Source of the DNA: Acidimicrobiaceae bacterium | GTDB lineage: Bacteria; Actinomycetota; Acidimicrobiia; Acidimicrobiales; Bog-793 | Assembly (NCBI GenBank): GCA_027459565.1 | Contig: DAIDIA010000085.1 | Coordinates: 1 to 5,343, forward strand | DNA: 5,343 nucleotides | Direction of reading: 5' to 3' | Shown here: positions 1 to 5,343 of the stretch, piece after piece | Layout of the letters: every line of letters starts with the position of its first letter | Numbering within the stretch: position 1 is the first letter of the stretch | Translations under genes and position numbers: made by a program | Notes under the pieces: model-generated | What the model was told of the DNA's origin: nothing | The model's input: the letters and a program-made list of their open reading frames with translations, nothing else | Database searches by the model: none

Positions 1-505
1 TAAGGAGACGCTCGTTCGGAATAACGATCAACGTGTCGACCTTCTCCTTGAGCAACTGGATGCCGGCATCTGCCTGCACGGTGCGACGTCGCCCCTCGAA
101 GGGAAATGGACGGGTGACAACGCCGATCGTCAGCGCGCCCATGTTCTTCGCGATCTCGGCGATGACCGGTGCCCCTCCAGTCCCGGTGCCACCACCCTTT
201 CCCGCGGTGATGAACACCATGTCCGCACCCTTGAGAACCTCTTCGATCTCCTCGCGGTGCTCCTCGGCAGAGAGTCGTCCGACCTCCGGATCGCTTCCCG
301 CGCCAAGGCCACGCGTCGTCTGAGAGCCGATGGCAAGTTTGATGTCGGCGTCGCTCATCATCAGCGCCTGCGCGTCGGTGTTGACCGCGATGAATTCGAC
401 GCCCCGAAGTCCCGAGTCGATCATGCGATTCACGGCGTTCACGCCGGCTCCTCCGACACCAACAACCTTGATGACAGCGATGAAGCTGTTTGCAGCGTTC
501 GTCAT
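1..505 (-). CDS. ftsZ: Cell division protein FtsZ, N-terminal 168 residues (3' end cut by window edge)
   Basis: FtsZ is the tubulin-like GTPase that polymerises at mid-cell into the Z ring and recruits the divisome. The visible 168 residues cover most of the GTP-binding domain: a Rossmann start VGVGGAGVNAVNRM (residues 15-28), NTDAQAL (42-48), TRGLGAG (64-70), the tubulin signature GGGTGTGGAP (104-113), and TRPFPFEGRRR (131-141). The reading runs off the left edge at NERLL, so the T7 catalytic loop and C-terminal tail are not seen. The start at 505 is preferred because a Shine-Dalgarno (SD)-like AGGGAGAG lies 9 bases upstream and the N-terminus then matches the length of mycobacterial FtsZ. 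In-frame ATG (529) and GTG (544) codons lie upstream but have weaker SD sequences. Residue 103, before the signature, is Lys, where Glu or Met is common. No ftsA precedes the gene, as in Actinobacteria. Confidence 0.98.
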   Translation of the reverse strand, partial: MTNAANSFIAVIKVVGVGGAGVNAVNRMIDSGLRGVEFIAVNTDAQALMMSDADIKLAIGSQTTRGLGAGSDPEVGRLSAEEHREEIEEVLKGADMVFITAGKGGGTGTGGAPVIAEIAKNMGALTIGVVTRPFPFEGRRRTVQADAGIQLLKEKVDTLIVIPNERLL

Positions 506-514
506 GATCTCGTT

Positions 515-522
515 CTCTCCCT
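515..522 (-). promoter_or_regulatory. ftsZ ribosome-binding site
   Basis: The minus strand reads AGGGAGAG, purine-rich and SD-like, with 9 bases between it and the ATG at 505. It supports that start over the in-frame ATG at 529 and GTG at 544. It would lie inside the coding region if either upstream start were used. Confidence 0.6.
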
Positions 523-539
523 GTCGCATCGCCGAGCGT

Positions 540-561
540 CCCACGGTCTCAAGCGCGTGGG
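540..561 (-). repeat. Inverted repeat (hairpin) upstream of ftsZ
   Basis: On the minus strand CCCACG and CGTGGG form a perfect 6-bp stem around a 10-base loop. The stem has five G:C pairs and ends 17 bases before the ftsZ SD. It could be an mRNA hairpin in the leader or a protein-binding dyad. It has no following T-run, so it does not look like an intrinsic terminator. In GC-rich DNA a 6-bp repeat can arise by chance. Confidence 0.4.
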
Positions 562-637
562 TCGCTCATTGCCTCAACACTCTAGACCGTTGCGCCCGAG
601 GCATTTCCGGCGCATTTTTCGCCGTACATGGCCCCGA

Positions 638-1726
638 TTACCCGACGGCGGTCGTCGGCGTCGTTCCCGACGGAGCCACTTTTGCCGGTTTGACTTGCGC
701 CTTCGCGACGGGCGGCGCCGAGCTGAGGACAGGCGAGGAGGGAACGCTCAGGTTGACGACAGTGACGCCAGCGAGAGAGACGTGGTCTGCCAACAGTGTG
801 GTCAACGCGACTACTTTGTCCGAGAGCGCGGTTGCGTTGCCAAAGACAACGACGGGTCCCGATGACAAGGTGATGCTCAGTTCGTCACTCGGCGAATAAC
901 TGACCTCTCGCACCTGGGACACGAGCGCGATCGGCAGTGCGTCGGCGAGGGCGACCTCGCTGCCGAGCGTCGCGGTTGCGACAGACCCGGGAGAGGGCAT
1001 CGGGGAGATCTGGCGCAGACGAACGAGGCCAGTGGTGCGAAGCGTGCGAAACCCGAGCGCGCGCCCCTCGGCGTCGAACAGCTCCCAGCGGTGCCGGCGG
1101 ATGCTGGCCTCGGCGACAGGGACCCGTTCCGTGACGCTGATCGCAACGGACTTTGGCCAGTGGCGGATGACCGTCGCGGTCTTGATCCACGGGAGTGATT
1201 CGATACGCGCCGAGACCGCAGCTGGATTGACGTCGATCAACGGAGGGCGGCTGTCGAGTCCGGCGGTCGCGATGATCTCGGCAGCGGGCGTCTCGTGCGC
1301 GCCGACCACCGTGACCGAGGCGACATCGAACAACGAGGTGTGCAAGACGAGGAAGGCACTCGCGATCAGTGCGGGGATTGCGAGCAGCGCGGTCACGCGC
1401 ACGAGGCGCCGTCGGGAGGAGCCCCGGGCGCGAGCGGGTGCCTCCGGTTGGTCGCGCACGCTTGCTGACGTGGCTCGCGATGGGACGGGCGTCGTCTGTT
1501 CGCGAGCCGGTCTTGCGGAGCGCGTCGCGCGCTTTGCGGGTGTCTTTCGCGCGGCCTGTGGTGCTCGATCACCAGACCGTCGAACGGTGGCGCGCGTCCG
1601 CGTCCCCCTGTGCGCCTCCGTGGCCCCGGCGCGCTGATCCGCGCGCTTGGCCGGCTTGCGGACCGTCCGCTTGGCGGTCACCCTCTTGCCCGGTTTCTTC
1701 GGCCGCGGGGACTCGGGCGGCGTCAT
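638..1726 (-). CDS. ftsQ: Cell division protein FtsQ (DivIB family) with long basic N-terminus
   Basis: FtsQ is a bitopic membrane protein that, in the family, links FtsB/FtsL and the septal synthase to the divisome. The 362 residues fall into four parts. Residues 1-107 form a cytoplasmic region rich in Lys, Arg, Ala, Pro and Thr. One membrane segment lies at about 109-129 (VRVTALLAIPALIASAFLVL). A POTRA domain covers about 132-200, starting SLFDVASVTVVG and ending SVTERVPVAEA. The FtsQ beta domain covers about 205-333, with WELFDAEGRALG and the closing VNLSVPSSPVL. A low-complexity tail rich in Pro, Ala, Thr and Lys makes up the last ~28 residues. The order cytoplasm, membrane, POTRA, beta domain is diagnostic. 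The protein is longer than E. coli FtsQ (276 residues), mostly because of the basic N-terminus. Its ATG overlaps the murB TGA (ATGA), which indicates translational coupling. A weak GGTGGGA upstream may serve as the SD. Confidence 0.95.
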   Translation of the reverse strand: MTPPESPRPKKPGKRVTAKRTVRKPAKRADQRAGATEAHRGTRTRATVRRSGDRAPQAARKTPAKRATRSARPAREQTTPVPSRATSASVRDQPEAPARARGSSRRRLVRVTALLAIPALIASAFLVLHTSLFDVASVTVVGAHETPAAEIIATAGLDSRPPLIDVNPAAVSARIESLPWIKTATVIRHWPKSVAISVTERVPVAEASIRRHRWELFDAEGRALGFRTLRTTGLVRLRQISPMPSPGSVATATLGSEVALADALPIALVSQVREVSYSPSDELSITLSSGPVVVFGNATALSDKVVALTTLLADHVSLAGVTVVNLSVPSSPVLSSAPPVAKAQVKPAKVAPSGTTPTTAVG

Positions 1727-2643
1727 CGATCAAATCCCACCATGCGCAGCTCGGTGACGAGTTCGATGCCGAACGACCGAGCGACGGTGGCCCGGACAAT
1801 CTCGATCAGGGCCCGCACATCTCCAGCATTGCCGCCGGAGTCGACCTGGATGAAGTTGGCGTGCTTCGTCGAGACCACGGCACTTGCGTAGCGGAGTCCC
1901 TTGAGTCCCGCGGCGTCGATGATCCGGCCCGCGGAGTCTCCGGCCGGATTCGTGAACACCGAGCCACAGTTCCTCCCCCCGGGCTGGTGGGTCCGGCGCC
2001 AGCTGACGATCTCCTCGAGCATCTCGGTGGACTCCGTGGAGTTCGCGCCCGGCAAGCCCTGGAGGCGCGCCTCGACCACAATCTCACCCGAGTGCACGTT
2101 GGTGTGTCGATAGGAGCAGTCGAGATCGCGTCGCGCGCGCCACGCATCCGTCGCGCGTGCGAGGTCGACCACGCGGGCACTCACGAGGTTCGCCTCCATC
2201 TCCGCACCATGGCCGCCGGCGTTCATCGTCACCGCTCCGCCGACGGTTCCCGGAATGCCGACCGCCCACTCGAGGCCACCGACACCACCCGCGACGCTCC
2301 GCCTCGCGAGCACCGGACAGGCAACCGCCGCTCCCGCGGTGATGGCACCGCTCTCATCGTCGATGACGAGGTCACCGAAGGTCCCGCCGAGGTGGATTGC
2401 GAGTCCGGAAAATCCGCGGTCGGCGACGAGAAGATTCGAACCGTTGCCGAGCATGAGCACCTCGATCCCGCTGTCGTGCACCGCGGATGCAACACGTTCG
2501 AGGGACTGCTCGTCGACGACCTCGGCCAACAGAGCCGCCGGCCCACCGACGCGGTAGGTGGTCCTGGTCCCGAGCGGAGCCGAACGCACGACGAGGTCGC
2601 CGATCCTCTCGATGCAGGCGCGTACCCGGTCGTCTACGGGCAT
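1723..2643 (-). CDS. murB: UDP-N-acetylenolpyruvoylglucosamine reductase MurB (type II-like)
   Basis: MurB is an FAD enzyme that reduces UDP-GlcNAc-enolpyruvate with NADPH to UDP-MurNAc, the second step of the cytoplasmic peptidoglycan pathway. The 306 residues contain TTYRVGGPA (28-36), the FAD-binding stretch MLGNGSNLLVADRGFSG (64-80), GIPGTVGGAVTMNAGG (129-144), YR (178-179) and NCGSVFTNP (225-233). Ser228 in that last motif aligns with the catalytic proton donor (E. coli Ser229), and Glu298 in TELR aligns with E. coli Glu325. All key residues are therefore present. The length and the GSVF-NP motif fit the short type II enzymes of Gram-positives rather than the ~340-residue E. coli type. 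The start lies 4 bases after the murC stop, with only a weak GGTG as SD, so coupling to murC is likely. Its placement in the cluster differs from Mycobacterium, where murB lies elsewhere. Confidence 0.98.
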   Translation of the reverse strand: MPVDDRVRACIERIGDLVVRSAPLGTRTTYRVGGPAALLAEVVDEQSLERVASAVHDSGIEVLMLGNGSNLLVADRGFSGLAIHLGGTFGDLVIDDESGAITAGAAVACPVLARRSVAGGVGGLEWAVGIPGTVGGAVTMNAGGHGAEMEANLVSARVVDLARATDAWRARRDLDCSYRHTNVHSGEIVVEARLQGLPGANSTESTEMLEEIVSWRRTHQPGGRNCGSVFTNPAGDSAGRIIDAAGLKGLRYASAVVSTKHANFIQVDSGGNAGDVRALIEIVRATVARSFGIELVTELRMVGFDR

Positions 2644-2647
2644 CCGA

Positions 2648-4030
2648 TCACCACGTCAATGCGAGGAGTTCGTCGGGAAGTCCCGTGAGGTCACCGGCGC
2701 CGAGCGTCAGACAGCAGTCGCCGGGACGGAGTTCGCGTCTGAGCGTCTCGACGAGATCGCGGTGCTGCGCGACGAAGCTCACCGACGCGTCGGGATCGGC
2801 ATCGACCACTGCGTCAGCGACGAGTTTCCCGGTGATGCCGGGAATCGGAGCCTCGCCCGCGGGGTAGATGTCGGTGACGATCACGCGGTCGGCACCCCGG
2901 AATGCCGGCCCGAAGGCGCTGGCGAGCTGCTGGACGCGCGAGAAACGATGCGGTTGAAAGACCGCCACGACACGGTTCCATCCCCCCTGGCGCGCGGCGC
3001 CGAGTGTTGCTGCGATCTCGCCGGGGAGGTGCGCGTAGTCGTCGACGAAGGTGATTCCACCGGCCTCGCCGCGAAACTCGAATCGTCTCGCGACGCCGGC
3101 AAACCGCGCGAGCGCGCGTTGGGCGAAGTCGAGTGGAATGCCGAGCCGGAATGCGACCGCGATCGCCGCCGCGGCGTTGCGCGCATTGTGCTCTCCAGGG
3201 ACGGGCAACTCGAATCGCCCGAGCGTCGTGCCGGCGCGTTCGATGTGGAACGCGATGTGCGCGCGACCGGTCGAGAAATCACAGATCCGGAGCTGTGCCT
3301 CCTCGCTGAACCCAAAGGTCGTCGCTCCCTCGGGCGCGATTGACATCGCAACGGGATCATCGGCGCAGACGACGGCCGCGGTCGCCGCTTTGGCCATGAA
3401 GGTGGCGAATGCCTCCTTGAGCGACGCGAAGGAGCCGTAGTAGTCGAGGTGATCGGCCTCGATATTGGTCACCACCGCGATCTCGGAGGCGATCTTGAGA
3501 AATGTCCCATCGCTCTCGTCGGCCTCGACGACGAGCATCTCGCCGCTGCCCCACACCGCGTTCGTCCCGATCTCGTTCACCTCGCCACCAACGAGGAACG
3601 ACGGAGCGCGGCCGGCCTCGACGAGGATCAGGCTGAGCATCGAGGTCGTGGTCGTCTTGCCGTGCGTCCCTGAGACGGCAAGCGTGAAGCGCTCGTCACA
3701 GATCGCTGCGAGCAGATCCGACCGGCGGAGCACCGGGATGCCCGAGCGCAGCGCCTCTTGGTACTCGACGTTCTTCTCCGGAATCGCGGTGGAGATCCCG
3801 ACGAGCTGGGCGCCATCGACATTTCGTGCATCGTGGCCGATTGCAACCGCGATGTTGAGCGCGCGCAACCGGTCGAGAGCAGCAGAGTCCTTCAGGTCGC
3901 TTCCGCTCACGCGATGTCCCATTGCGAGCAAGACCGTGGCGATCGCGCTCATCCCGGCTCCGCCGATACCGACGAGGTGGATCGCGCGAAGCGTCTTCAG
4001 GTCGACATGCGCCGTTGTCTGTGTGTTCAT
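2648..4030 (-). CDS. murC: UDP-N-acetylmuramate-L-alanine ligase MurC
   Basis: MurC adds L-Ala to UDP-MurNAc using ATP, the first amino acid of the stem peptide. Its 460 residues show the three Mur ligase domains. The UDP-binding Rossmann start is GIGGAGMSAIA (21-31). The central ATPase domain carries the P-loop GTHGKTTTTS (121-130), EADESDGTF (169-177) and NIEADHLDYYG (189-199). HNARNAAAAIA (281-291) precedes the C-terminal domain, which has the Arg-Arg-Phe-Glu at 315-318, DDYAHLP (330-336), FQPHRFSR (358-365) and LGAGD (443-447). HLVGIGG near residue 18 and the length distinguish it from MurD, MurE and MurF. One oddity is that the usual DDYAHHP or DDYGHHP motif has Leu at the second His (residue 335). 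The start lies 9 bases after the murG stop, with AGGA as SD. It supplies the substrate chain that MurD, MurE and MurF extend. Those genes are not in the window but are probably upstream of ftsW. Confidence 0.98.
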   Translation of the reverse strand: MNTQTTAHVDLKTLRAIHLVGIGGAGMSAIATVLLAMGHRVSGSDLKDSAALDRLRALNIAVAIGHDARNVDGAQLVGISTAIPEKNVEYQEALRSGIPVLRRSDLLAAICDERFTLAVSGTHGKTTTTSMLSLILVEAGRAPSFLVGGEVNEIGTNAVWGSGEMLVVEADESDGTFLKIASEIAVVTNIEADHLDYYGSFASLKEAFATFMAKAATAAVVCADDPVAMSIAPEGATTFGFSEEAQLRICDFSTGRAHIAFHIERAGTTLGRFELPVPGEHNARNAAAAIAVAFRLGIPLDFAQRALARFAGVARRFEFRGEAGGITFVDDYAHLPGEIAATLGAARQGGWNRVVAVFQPHRFSRVQQLASAFGPAFRGADRVIVTDIYPAGEAPIPGITGKLVADAVVDADPDASVSFVAQHRDLVETLRRELRPGDCCLTLGAGDLTGLPDELLALTW

Positions 4031-4037
4031 AACGATG

Positions 4038-4041
4038 TCCT
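4038..4041 (-). promoter_or_regulatory. murC ribosome-binding site overlapping murG stop
   Basis: AGGA on the minus strand lies 7 bases before the murC ATG at 4030 and shares bases with the murG TAG stop. Ribosomes ending murG would sit on the murC initiation site, which suggests translational coupling. Confidence 0.55.
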
Positions 4042-5191
4042 AGCCGACTTTTCCACGCGCCTGGTCCAGCGGTTTACGCCTTACCACGTTATCGACTAAA
4101 CCCGCGATGACCCCGGCGGCTCCCCGACGGCCGAGCGCACGCGCCGCGAGGCCCATCCGCTCGAGCGATGCGCGATCGCCGATCAGCCCGGTGACGAGTT
4201 CGACAAATGCCCCGTCGGTCATCTCGTCATCGGCGACGACCGCACCACCGCCGCGCGCGAGCTCCTGCGCGTTCATCCGCTGATGATCGTTCGGGGCTCC
4301 CGCGAGCGGGAAGAGAATGGCCGGGACCCCGGTGACGGCGAGTTCGGCAACCGTCATCGCACCCGACCGACACACCATCAGGTCTGTCGCACTCAACAGG
4401 GCGGGCACCTCGTCGGTGAATGGAACCAATAGGTAGTTCCCACCGAGGCGCGCGGATTCGGTCGCGTCGCGCATCTGCGCGTAGTTGCGCGCGCCCACGA
4501 CGTGGAAGATGAAGATGTCGTCACGTGTCACATACGCGTGAGCGAGCGCGACGCCGAGCTCGTTGAGTCTTCGCGCGCCGAGGGAGCCTCCGACGATCGT
4601 GATGCACATGCTCTTCTCGGGGATCCCGAGGAGCGCTCTCGAAGCGGAACGTTCACGTCCGTCACGCGTCACCAACTCGATCGCTGTGCGCACGGGCGCT
4701 CCAGTCACCACCGACCGCGGCAGCTGTGTGCCGGGGAATCCCACGGCACTCGCCGTCGCATGCCGCGCGATCGCCCTGTTGACGCGTCCCGCGACGGCGT
4801 CCACGTTGATGACGACGACCGGAATCCTCATCGCGACCGCGGCCATCGAGCTCGCAAGGGAGGCATAGCCTCCGACGCTGATGACGACGGCCGGACGTCG
4901 CCGCGCGAACATCGCGACCGACGAAACGGTCGCGCCGAGCAGACCGAGCACCGCGCGCACATTCGCGACGCGGGCGCCCCGCGCGAGGCCGCGACCCGGC
5001 AGCAGCGCGATCGCATAGCCGGCGTCGCGCACGATGGCTCCCTCCATGCCACGACGCGAACCGACGAAGCCGATCTGGCTCTTGTCGTATCCGATTCCGA
5101 CCAGCGCGTCCGCAACCGCGAGCGCGGGGAAGATGTGGCCCGCGGTGCCTCCGCCGGTGATGATGATCGATGGTGGATGCACCGGGGGCAA
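4040..5191 (-). CDS. murG: Lipid II synthase MurG (UDP-GlcNAc transferase), variant motifs
   Basis: MurG is the peripheral inner-face glycosyltransferase (family GT28) that transfers GlcNAc from UDP-GlcNAc to lipid I, forming lipid II. The 383 residues (from TTG) form two Rossmann halves. The N-terminal half has GGGTAGHIFPALA (13-25, His19 being the family's essential His) and GGYAS (107-111). The C-terminal half has GGSLGARRLN (201-210), VPFTDEVPAL (256-265), CRSGAMTVAE (274-283, with Glu283 aligned to E. coli Glu268) and DHQRMNA (302-308, Gln304 and Asn307 aligned to Gln288 and Asn291). Two departures stand out. INVD (128-131) replaces the usual HEQN, and GGSLGA replaces GGSQGA. The start is uncertain: TTG at 5191 has AGGAG only 4 bases upstream, while the in-frame GTG at 5182 has it 13 bases upstream. 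Using GTG would shorten the protein by three residues. The gene follows ftsW after 7 bases, or 16 with GTG. Confidence 0.96.
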   Translation of the reverse strand: MPPVHPPSIIITGGGTAGHIFPALAVADALVGIGYDKSQIGFVGSRRGMEGAIVRDAGYAIALLPGRGLARGARVANVRAVLGLLGATVSSVAMFARRRPAVVISVGGYASLASSMAAVAMRIPVVVINVDAVAGRVNRAIARHATASAVGFPGTQLPRSVVTGAPVRTAIELVTRDGRERSASRALLGIPEKSMCITIVGGSLGARRLNELGVALAHAYVTRDDIFIFHVVGARNYAQMRDATESARLGGNYLLVPFTDEVPALLSATDLMVCRSGAMTVAELAVTGVPAILFPLAGAPNDHQRMNAQELARGGGAVVADDEMTDGAFVELVTGLIGDRASLERMGLAARALGRRGAAGVIAGLVDNVVRRKPLDQARGKVG

Positions 5192-5195
5192 CCGA

Positions 5196-5205
5196 CTCCT
5201 AGGAG
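5196..5205 (-). promoter_or_regulatory. murG ribosome-binding site in a perfect 10-bp palindrome
   Basis: CTCCTAGGAG reads the same on both strands. On the minus strand it contains the ftsW stop TAG (5201-5199) and an AGGAG SD (5200-5196) for murG. The SD sits 4 bases before the TTG and 13 before the GTG candidate start, so neither spacing is ideal. The palindrome may be incidental, since AGGAG next to CTCCT is enough to make it. Confidence 0.55.
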
Positions 5206-5343
5206 CGTCGCGTCTGGCGGTCGGGTCGAAAGAACCGACCTGCGACAGTGCTCATCAGACGCTGCGCGGGCTCGTTCGGCGCGGTCTTGGTTCCGCTGTG
5301 GCGCGCGATGTTGACGAGCAGTCCGACGGCGGTGAGGATCGCG
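5199..5343 (-). CDS. ftsW: Septal glycan polymerase FtsW, C-terminal 47 residues (5' part beyond window)
   Basis: FtsW is the SEDS-family membrane glycosyltransferase that polymerises lipid II at the septum together with its class B PBP partner. Only the end is present. It begins AILTAVGLLVNIARH, which matches the last membrane helix of SEDS proteins just before the cytoplasm. A tail of about 33 residues follows, rich in Arg and Lys (for example GRFFRPDRQTRRS), ending at TAG (5201-5199). Together with its place directly before murG, this supports FtsW. RodA shares the fold but is not usually found at this position. The catalytic loops lie outside the window. The tail is short and basic, unlike the long tail of mycobacterial FtsW. 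Confidence 0.9.
   Translation of the reverse strand, partial: AILTAVGLLVNIARHSGTKTAPNEPAQRLMSTVAGRFFRPDRQTRRS

Larger units (their letters stand above)
506..637 (-). promoter_or_regulatory. ftsQ-ftsZ spacer, probable ftsZ leader
   Basis: This 132-base spacer is the only real gap in an otherwise tightly packed cluster. It holds the ftsZ ribosome-binding site and a 6-bp hairpin (540-561). A TAGAGT hexamer at 580-585 on the minus strand resembles a -10 box (four of six matches), but I find no credible -35 box at the usual spacing, so no promoter is called. No U-tract terminator is visible. A separate ftsZ promoter in or near this spacer is known in other actinobacteria, so its presence here is plausible but unproven by sequence. 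Confidence 0.35.

Noticed and set aside
506..544. N-terminal extension of FtsZ from the in-frame ATG at 529 or GTG at 544
   Set aside because: The frame is open, but the SD AGGGAGAG fits the ATG at 505, and that start gives the usual actinobacterial N-terminus.
610..622. A GGCG/CGCC repeat with an A-rich loop just after the ftsQ stop, considered as a terminator
   Set aside because: The stem is only 4 bp and no T-run follows it on the minus strand, so it does not resemble an intrinsic terminator.
582..629. Possible 15-residue leader peptide (ATG to TAG, minus strand) in the ftsQ-ftsZ spacer
   Set aside because: It has no convincing SD, no regulatory codon run and no terminator pair after it. 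An ORF this short is expected by chance.
1369..2688. A 439-codon open frame on the plus strand
   Set aside because: It lies opposite murB and the ftsQ start, both with clear family motifs. Its translation is Arg/Pro-rich with no recognisable domain, as expected of an antisense shadow in GC-rich DNA.
2558..3343. A 261-codon plus-strand open frame
   Set aside because: It is antisense to the murB start and the C-terminal half of murC, has no recognisable motif, and is explained by codon bias in murC.
4502..5314. A 270-codon plus-strand open frame rich in Arg, Asp and His
   Set aside because: It is antisense to murG and the ftsW end. Its composition is the usual complement of GC-rich coding DNA, and it would run against the operon.

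Overview
The window is a segment of a bacterial division and cell wall (dcw) cluster. All genes read on the minus strand, so transcription runs from the right end of the window to the left. In that order they are ftsW (only its 3' end is present), murG, murC, murB, ftsQ and ftsZ (only its 5' part is present). No RNA gene, mobile element, CRISPR array or foreign island is visible. The only non-coding stretch longer than 20 bases is the 132-base ftsQ-ftsZ spacer.

The DNA is GC-rich, roughly two thirds by eye, with strong G/C at third codon positions. The FtsZ N-terminal half closely resembles actinobacterial FtsZ, and ftsQ is followed directly by ftsZ with no ftsA between them. Both point to Actinobacteria (Actinomycetota). 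A short type II-like murB lies inside the cluster between murC and ftsQ. In Mycobacterium, by contrast, murB is elsewhere on the chromosome. FtsW also has a short basic tail. Together these suggest a deep-branching actinobacterial lineage, for example an Acidimicrobiia-like organism. That lineage is an inference, not something the sequence proves.

Layout along the transcript: ftsW end at 5343-5199; murG 5191-4040; murC 4030-2648; murB 2643-1723; ftsQ 1726-638; spacer 637-506; ftsZ 505-1. Gaps from ftsW to murB are 4 to 9 bases (if murG uses its TTG start), and murB and ftsQ overlap by four bases (ATGA). This fits one translationally coupled operon. The wider ftsQ-ftsZ spacer is where separate control of ftsZ would sit.

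The genes form one pathway. MurC and MurB act in the cytoplasm on UDP-sugar precursors. MurG makes lipid II at the inner membrane face. FtsW polymerises glycan at the septum, FtsQ links the membrane divisome, and FtsZ forms the ring that places the machinery. I see no undescribed system. The items most worth a second look are departures from usual family motifs in MurG and MurC, a histone-H1-like basic N-terminus on FtsQ, the ambiguous murG start with a palindromic ribosome-binding site, a hairpin upstream of ftsZ, and an excess of the palindrome GCGATCGC in murG and murC.
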